Source of the DNA: CAADGY01 sp900696665
GTDB taxonomy: Bacteria; Acidobacteriota; Terriglobia; Bryobacterales; Bryobacteraceae
NCBI GenBank assembly: GCA_035063885.1
Contig: JAPSFM010000072.1
Span: 1 to 27,134, forward strand
Reading direction: 5' to 3'
Length of the DNA: 27,134 bases
The position numbers were made by a program, and so were the translations under genes. Position 1 is the first letter of the stretch. Each line of letters starts with the position of its first letter. This document shows positions 23,019-27,134 of this stretch, piece after piece. Under the pieces are notes generated by a model. It was not told where the DNA came from, made no database searches, and saw nothing but the letters and a program-made list of their open reading frames with translations.

Positions 23019-26000
23019 TCAGAAAAGGAATTTCGCTCCCAATTGAAGTTGGCGGGGGCTGTTTGCAGTCCCCAAAACCCGCCCGAAATTCGGGCTGCTC
23101 ATGTTTGCCACAGGCGGGGCAAAGGTTGGGGTGTTGAACGTGTTAAACGCCTCGGCCCGAATTTCGAGCACCTTGGATTCGGTGATGGGGAATTGCCGGA
23201 ATACCGACAGGTCGAAATTGCGCAGCCAGTCCGAGCGCAGCCGGTTTCTTCCAAAGTTGCCGAATGTGTACGCCGCGGGCGTAGCGAAGGCCGCGCGGTT
23301 GAACCACTGGTCCGTGCTCGGGTTGTCGAGTTTTGGAACACCGATAAGATTTGGACGCATATAGCCGCTTGCGTTGCCGGTGTTCGCGATGTCGCCGCTG
23401 ATATTGACGTTGTACGGCTGGCCCGAACGGAGCATGGCGATGCCGTTTATCTGCCAGTTGCCGAGGATGTAATCGACGGCCCGATTGCCCGTCTGAAGGG
23501 CTTTTCCCCGCCCGATGGGCAGTCGATAGACCCAGTTGGCTGTCAGAAGGTGGGTGACGTCGAACGCAGAAACGCTACGATCGTTGTTGAACCGGTATGG
23601 ATCCTGAATGGAACAGCCCTCGACACCGAACCAGCCGGAGCATCCCGCGTCGATGGATTTCGACCAGGTATAGGAAACCATGTAGCCGAAAGAGGAACGG
23701 TCGCCGGTGGGTTTCTTATCGAGCAGAAACTGGAACGCGTGGTAGTTGCTGCGGCCCCAGCTCCGGTCAAAATAGGTTGGGATGATGAAAGGGAACGGAG
23801 CTCGCAGCCGGTGGTCGCCCGCACCCGGTGTAAGGGCTGTATTGTAAAAGCCGCCCATATCCAGACGCCGGTTCCCGGAAGCGACATAGTTTGCGGTGAT
23901 CACCGTGGACGCGGCGACCTGATGCTGAATTCCGCCGTTCCACTGCAACGAATAGGCGTTTTGGATAAATGGGTCGAAGAAGTACTGGCCTGTTTGGAAG
24001 GGGGTGGGAGGCGGAAGCGGCCCGGAGCCAACTATGGGGTTGGTGATAGAGACGGCCGGGGTGGGCTGGGTGGGGGTGGGTCGATTGAGGTTAGATTCGA
24101 TGCGCGCCCCGGTGCTGGGCCAAGTACCCTCGTGATTTCGTGCAATCTGGGTGATTCCTGCCCAATTGTCAAAAAATACGCCGAAGGAAGCGCGGAATGC
24201 CGTCCTTTGGGTGATGCGAAAGGCGATCCCTGCCCGCGGTTGAAAGTTCCGGGTGCTGTCGTGGAAAATCTTTGCGCGATCTTCGAGCACGACCCGTTCG
24301 GGCAGGACACCGCCGGGAATACACGGAGCGGAGCCACGCTCCGCGCAGGAGGGAGTGCGCTTTACTCCACTTTGAAGAATATAGAGCCCACGAATCAGGT
24401 CCAAATCGCCCACCTGGTCGGTGCCGTCCTCCGGGCGGCCCATGGCGGGTATGATTGTGCGGTCATACCGCAAACCGAGGTTTATCGTCAGCCGCGGCGT
24501 CGCCTTCCATTGGTCTTGAAAATACGTGCTGACCACCCCGCCCCATTGCAGCCGTGTATTCGTATTCCGGAAAAAGTAGGAGTCCGGAAGATTGAGCAGG
24601 AAGGAGGCAAGGGAACTGCCGGTTGCACCCAGATTCTGCGGATGAGCGGTCTGCGGCACGCTGATGCTGACGCTCAGGCTCTGTGCCATTTGGCGGAAAT
24701 CCATGCTGTTGAGTTCGCCACCGACCTTGAAGCTATGATTCCCCCATAATTTGGAGTAGTTGACCTTCTCCTGCCAGCTTGCGGTGGGAGTCTGCAACGT
24801 ATCGCTTTCCCCGCCGGAGAAAAAATCGGCGACACCCAGAGAGGGAATGTAGGCTTGCCCCCCAACATAACTGTTGAAGGCGGTATCGGAAAACCCGATT
24901 GATTTCGCGAAGGCTACATTGTCAGGCACAAACGCGGACCGGAAGCGGGCTTTGGTGTCGTAACGGGTTCGCGCCCGGCCGAACTGTACGTGTAGCACGC
25001 TGGTTGGGCCGAAGGTGTGTACCCAGCTCAAACCTATGTTCTTGGCCCGGAATTCCACCAGGTTGGCGATGGCCTGCCGTCCGCCAGATCCGTCGGAGTC
25101 CTGTAGGGTTCCACTGTAGCGGAACCAGAAGAAATCATTGCGCAAAACATGGTCCATCCGCGCGCTATATTCTTCCTGGTTCTGCTTATAAGGGCTGGGG
25201 TCCATAGCGTTCCGATCGGCCACGCCCGTATGGGCCGGCGCGGGCAATGTGACCCTGGCATATTGGAGAATGCCGGGATCGATCAAGCTCGCCGGGATAT
25301 GGTTTCCAGGAAACGGATCCCGAATGAAAGCTCCCTGGCGGTCCGGATCGAGCCGTGTGCTGAAGGGATTGTAGATCTGCCTGGGCTGGTCGCTCAGATC
25401 TCCGGCCAGGTTCGCTTCGGTCGGCACACGATAGAGCACATTGGCGGGCCGGCGGAAGCGATAACCCTGGTATCCCAGAAAGAAGAAAGTGCGGTTCCGG
25501 CCCGAATACAACCGGGGCAGCACAACCGGTCCGCCCAGCGTGGCGCCAAACTGGTTCCACCGGAAAGGCGTCACCTCCGGCAGAAAGTAGGAGCGGGCAT
25601 TGAGGACGTTATTTTTCAGGAACTCCCACGCGCTTCCGTGGAGCTCGTTCGTTCCAGACTTGGTGACGACGTTGACAATGCCGCCTACGACCTGGCCAAA
25701 CTCGGCCTGGTCGTTATGCGACTGCACCTTGAACTCCTCAATGGTGTCTACGATCGGCGCCAGAGCGTAGGTGCTGACGATGGCGCTATGATTATTGATC
25801 CCATCCAGCAGGAAGAAATTGCTACGGTTGCTCTGCCCGTTAATGGACGGAAAACTGAACGCCCCCACCGCTCCTGAAAGCCAGCCGCCGCTGTTCTGGG
25901 AAGTATTTACCGGGGAGGCGCCGGGGGTAAGCGTCAGCAACTGCGTAAAATTCCGTCCGTTGAGAGGCAGGTCGGCCACCTGTGTGCGGCCCACCGCCGT

Positions 26001-26432
26001 CCCCAATTCCGCTGTGGAAGCTTGCACTTCGGCGCCAGCAGCCTCTACCGATAGCGTTTGCTGCACCGAGCCGACATCAAGCTTGATATCGAAGGTGGCC
26101 GTCTGATTCACCATGAGCCGGAACGGCGTGACGTTCTGAGTGCTGAAGCCGGGCTTGCGGGCGGCTAGCGTGTAGTTGCCTGGCGGAATGTTCATTACTA
26201 CGTACACACCCGCCGAGTTGCTGAGGGTGCGGACCTCGACCCCTGTGGCAACGTTCCGTAGTACGATCTCCGCCTCGGGAACTGCGGCGCCTGAGGCATC
26301 CTGGACAATACCGTTGATGGTTGCCGTTGACACCTGGGCCTGCATTGACGGGAAGAGGACTGCCAAAGAGACGAGCAGAATCCCGAAAACAAACAGCTTG
26401 TCATCTGAAGAGGTGAAACGGAACCGTGCCAT
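23019..26432 (-). CDS. TonB-dependent receptor, Oar-like, with carboxypeptidase-regulatory N-terminal domain
   Basis: An 1137-residue outer-membrane protein. A basic-hydrophobic signal peptide (residues 1-33) ends at MQAQ. Residues 34-120 form a carboxypeptidase-regulatory-like beta-sandwich (GIVQDASGAAVPEAEIVL, then NIPPGNYTL). Next comes the plug, with LPLNGRNFTQLL near 158-169, FLLDGINNH and VVGGIVNVVTKSGTNELHG near 250-268, and then a long beta-barrel rich in aromatic strands that ends in a terminal Phe (GAKFLF). This is the Oar-like type that is abundant in acidobacteria, often used for large or complex nutrients; the ligand is unknown. AAGGAA precedes the ATG. Two operator-like repeats overlap its promoter, so it is probably repressed by the FCD-GntR proteins. 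The gene seems intact. Confidence 0.93.
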   Translation of the reverse strand: MARFRFTSSDDKLFVFGILLVSLAVLFPSMQAQVSTATINGIVQDASGAAVPEAEIVLRNVATGVEVRTLSNSAGVYVVMNIPPGNYTLAARKPGFSTQNVTPFRLMVNQTATFDIKLDVGSVQQTLSVEAAGAEVQASTAELGTAVGRTQVADLPLNGRNFTQLLTLTPGASPVNTSQNSGGWLSGAVGAFSFPSINGQSNRSNFFLLDGINNHSAIVSTYALAPIVDTIEEFKVQSHNDQAEFGQVVGGIVNVVTKSGTNELHGSAWEFLKNNVLNARSYFLPEVTPFRWNQFGATLGGPVVLPRLYSGRNRTFFFLGYQGYRFRRPANVLYRVPTEANLAGDLSDQPRQIYNPFSTRLDPDRQGAFIRDPFPGNHIPASLIDPGILQYARVTLPAPAHTGVADRNAMDPSPYKQNQEEYSARMDHVLRNDFFWFRYSGTLQDSDGSGGRQAIANLVEFRAKNIGLSWVHTFGPTSVLHVQFGRARTRYDTKARFRSAFVPDNVAFAKSIGFSDTAFNSYVGGQAYIPSLGVADFFSGGESDTLQTPTASWQEKVNYSKLWGNHSFKVGGELNSMDFRQMAQSLSVSISVPQTAHPQNLGATGSSLASFLLNLPDSYFFRNTNTRLQWGGVVSTYFQDQWKATPRLTINLGLRYDRTIIPAMGRPEDGTDQVGDLDLIRGLYILQSGVKRTPSCAERGSAPCIPGGVLPERVVLEDRAKIFHDSTRNFQPRAGIAFRITQRTAFRASFGVFFDNWAGITQIARNHEGTWPSTGARIESNLNRPTPTQPTPAVSITNPIVGSGPLPPPTPFQTGQYFFDPFIQNAYSLQWNGGIQHQVAASTVITANYVASGNRRLDMGGFYNTALTPGAGDHRLRAPFPFIIPTYFDRSWGRSNYHAFQFLLDKKPTGDRSSFGYMVSYTWSKSIDAGCSGWFGVEGCSIQDPYRFNNDRSVSAFDVTHLLTANWVYRLPIGRGKALQTGNRAVDYILGNWQINGIAMLRSGQPYNVNISGDIANTGNASGYMRPNLIGVPKLDNPSTDQWFNRAAFATPAAYTFGNFGRNRLRSDWLRNFDLSVFRQFPITESKVLEIRAEAFNTFNTPTFAPPVANMSSPNFGRVLGTANSPRQLQLGAKFLF

Positions 26433-26486
26433 AGTAGTTCCTTCGACGGTTGAATTGAGCTACTCCCAGGTCAGCCCCTCTGTTAC

Positions 26487-26519
26487 TGGTCATACCAAAA
26501 GAGTATTCTGGTCATACCA
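26487..26519. promoter_or_regulatory. two identical FadR-type operator sites ahead of the TonB-dependent receptor
   Basis: TGGTCATACCA occurs twice, at 26487-26497 and 26509-26519. Each copy is itself an inverted repeat (TGGT-N3-ACCA), and the copies are 22 bp apart centre to centre, which is two helical turns. The site nearer the promoter starts at the end of the -10 box and covers the expected RNA start. The layout fits repression by a dimeric FCD-GntR protein. Confidence 0.7.
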
Positions 26520-26546
26520 TTTATCACGATCTTCCTTCAAAGTCAA
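26518..26546 (-). promoter_or_regulatory. promoter of the TonB-dependent receptor gene
   Basis: On the minus strand, TTGACT (26541-26546) is followed after 17 bp by TAAATG (26518-26523), preceded by an extended -10 TGA. An A/T-rich tract at 26547-26562 lies just upstream of the -35 and could act as an UP element. RNA would start near 26511, about 80 nt before the ATG. The arrangement mirrors the plus-strand promoter at 19377. Confidence 0.6.
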
Positions 26547-26587
26547 GAAAAAATTTCTTTTTGTGGGCAGGAGTTTCCCCAGAATTT

Positions 26588-26920
26588 TCAGCCCTCCCAG
26601 CCGAGCGTCAACTCCAGCTGCAGGCTGGCGGGTGGCGTTTCCGGCGGACTGATGGTGGCCCGGGAGAGAATTTGCCGTATTCCGTCAGCCAAGGTGTAGA
26701 ACCGGAAGGGTGGAATTCCGAAGAACCGCTGCGAGATGATTAGCAGCTTCTCGCACAGAATCCGCAGCTTTATCTGCTGGCCCAGGAACGTCGCCGCAAA
26801 GTAAGCTGCGGCCATCACCAGAATCACTAAGTTCTTCAGCCGCTGGTACTTCATCACACGAATGTCTTCTAAGTTGTAGCTCTGTTTGATGAAGCGGAAA
26901 GTTTCCTGTCGGGTAAGGGA
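26588..26920 (-). pseudogene. C-terminal remnant of an IS4-type transposase
   Basis: The minus-strand frame reads a recognisable transposase end: TRQETFRFIKQSYNLED, followed by IRVMKYQRLKNLVILVMA and QQIKLRILCEKLL, stopping at 26588. The ETFRFIKQ phrase, with its glutamate, is typical of the C-terminal catalytic part (the E of the DDE triad) of IS4-type enzymes. Nothing upstream in any frame continues the N-terminal catalytic part within the window: the same frame reads unrelated sequence and hits TAA at 26996-26998. The gene is therefore truncated or interrupted. The interruption lies between about 26905 and 26925, next to a probable group II intron. The boundary given is where transposase-like residues begin. 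Confidence 0.65.
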
Positions 26921-26990
26921 CTGGCGCGGTGCGCGGTGGCCCGGCCCGTTTCCAGCCCCTCCCCATAAGGTAGGGTCGAGGACTGGCGCG
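26918..26990. repeat. 11-bp direct repeat next to the transposase break
   Basis: GGACTGGCGCG occurs at 26918-26928 and 26980-26990, each preceded within a few bases by GGTA. The inner copy lies exactly where transposase similarity ends. It may mark the edge of the inserted element or a partial duplication of its end. A chance origin in GC-rich DNA is possible but not likely for 11 bases so close together. Confidence 0.45.
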
Positions 26991-27089
26991 CCGGTTTAGG
27001 CCGATGTTTGTGCTCCCTGTTGTCCCGCCCTTTCGTCTGCGGGTGTCACAAGATCTCGACCATGCCACGTTTCCAGTTCCCGCCACGTC

Positions 27090-27122
27090 AAACCCAGCGT
27101 GCGGATTTCCCGCACTAGGCTT
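27090..27122 (-). ncRNA. group II intron domain V-like hairpin (3' part of an intron; rest beyond window)
   Basis: Read on the minus strand, the element has two stems. The lower 8-bp stem is AAGCCTAG with CTGGGTTT (two G-U pairs, including the canonical one after the A of AGCC). The upper 5-bp stem is TGCGG with CCGCA, closed by a GAAAT loop of the GNRA type. A two-base CG bulge sits on the 3' side between the stems. This is the architecture of group II intron domain V, with the AGC catalytic triad in its usual place, and it is one base shorter than the common 34 nt. Domain VI and the exact intron end should lie between 27089 and about 26912 but were not resolved. The intron-encoded reverse transcriptase, if any, would be right of the window. 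Confidence 0.62.
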
Positions 27123-27134
27123 TCCTGTTCGCTT

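Noticed and set aside
23043..24749. 568-residue open frame on the plus strand antisense to the TonB-dependent receptor
   Set aside because: It lies fully within a well-supported receptor gene, has no ribosome site or recognisable domain, and is the kind of long shadow frame expected in GC-rich DNA.
26685..27086. 133-residue minus-strand open frame at the right end
   Set aside because: It is in a different frame from the transposase remnant it overlaps and also overlaps the intron tail; its Arg/Gly/Pro-rich composition looks non-coding.
26996..27134. Minus-strand frame entering from the right edge and ending in TAA at 26996-26998
   Set aside because: It overlaps the domain V-like hairpin and has no recognisable family, so it is more likely non-coding intron sequence than the end of a protein.
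1..27134. CRISPR arrays, tRNA or rRNA genes, prophage structural genes
   Set aside because: No regularly spaced repeats, tRNA-like cloverleaf or phage-type genes were noticed on either strand when reading by eye; a dedicated search could still find a small one.

Overview
The window looks like chromosomal DNA from a moderately GC-rich Gram-negative bacterium. The best guess is an acidobacterium of the Solibacter/Bryobacter type. This rests on the Oar-like TonB-dependent receptor with a carboxypeptidase-regulatory N-terminus, the Tat-exported sugar-isomerase-like protein, and the mix of RsbU-type phosphatase, FCD regulators and an IS4-type transposase. It is an inference from gene content; there is no rRNA or other taxonomic marker here.

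Layout. Positions 1-527 hold the C-terminal end of an ABC exporter ATPase, followed by a Tat-exported TIM-barrel epimerase-like protein (597-1421). A minus-strand run from 6927 down to 1435 reads deoC, an RsbU-like GAF-GAF-PP2C phosphatase, lysA, an RsbRD-N stress-sensor domain protein and a di-haem cytochrome c peroxidase lipoprotein. A sigma70-like promoter lies ahead of deoC. A 385-bp divergent spacer then leads into a plus-strand chemotaxis operon (7313-15246): cheA (hybrid, with two CheW-like domains and a degenerate receiver), cheW, a soluble poly-HAMP chemoreceptor, cheY, cheB, cheR and a CheX-type CheY-P phosphatase. A sigma28/FliA-like promoter lies ahead of cheA. The set forms a complete excitation, adaptation and dephosphorylation circuit.

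Positions 15441-26432 look like one nutrient-acquisition locus. On the minus strand, a Tat-exported protein of unknown family, a metallo-beta-lactamase-fold protein with a broken metal motif, a RhaT-like permease and a D-threonine-aldolase-like PLP enzyme form a tight operon. Divergent to it on the plus strand are an FCD-type GntR regulator, a Gfo/Idh/MocA oxidoreductase and a second copy of the unknown exported protein. A second, paralogous FCD-GntR regulator and a large TonB-dependent receptor follow on the minus strand. The promoter of the receptor and the divergent promoter share the same architecture: TTGAC(A/T), a 17-bp spacer, an extended -10, then TGGT..ACCA-type operators. This suggests that the two regulators control both.

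The right end (26588-27134) is mobile DNA. It holds a 5'-truncated IS4-type transposase and, upstream of it on the same strand, a 33-nt hairpin with the form of group II intron domain V. The simplest reading is a group II intron inserted in the transposase gene, with the rest of the intron beyond the window.
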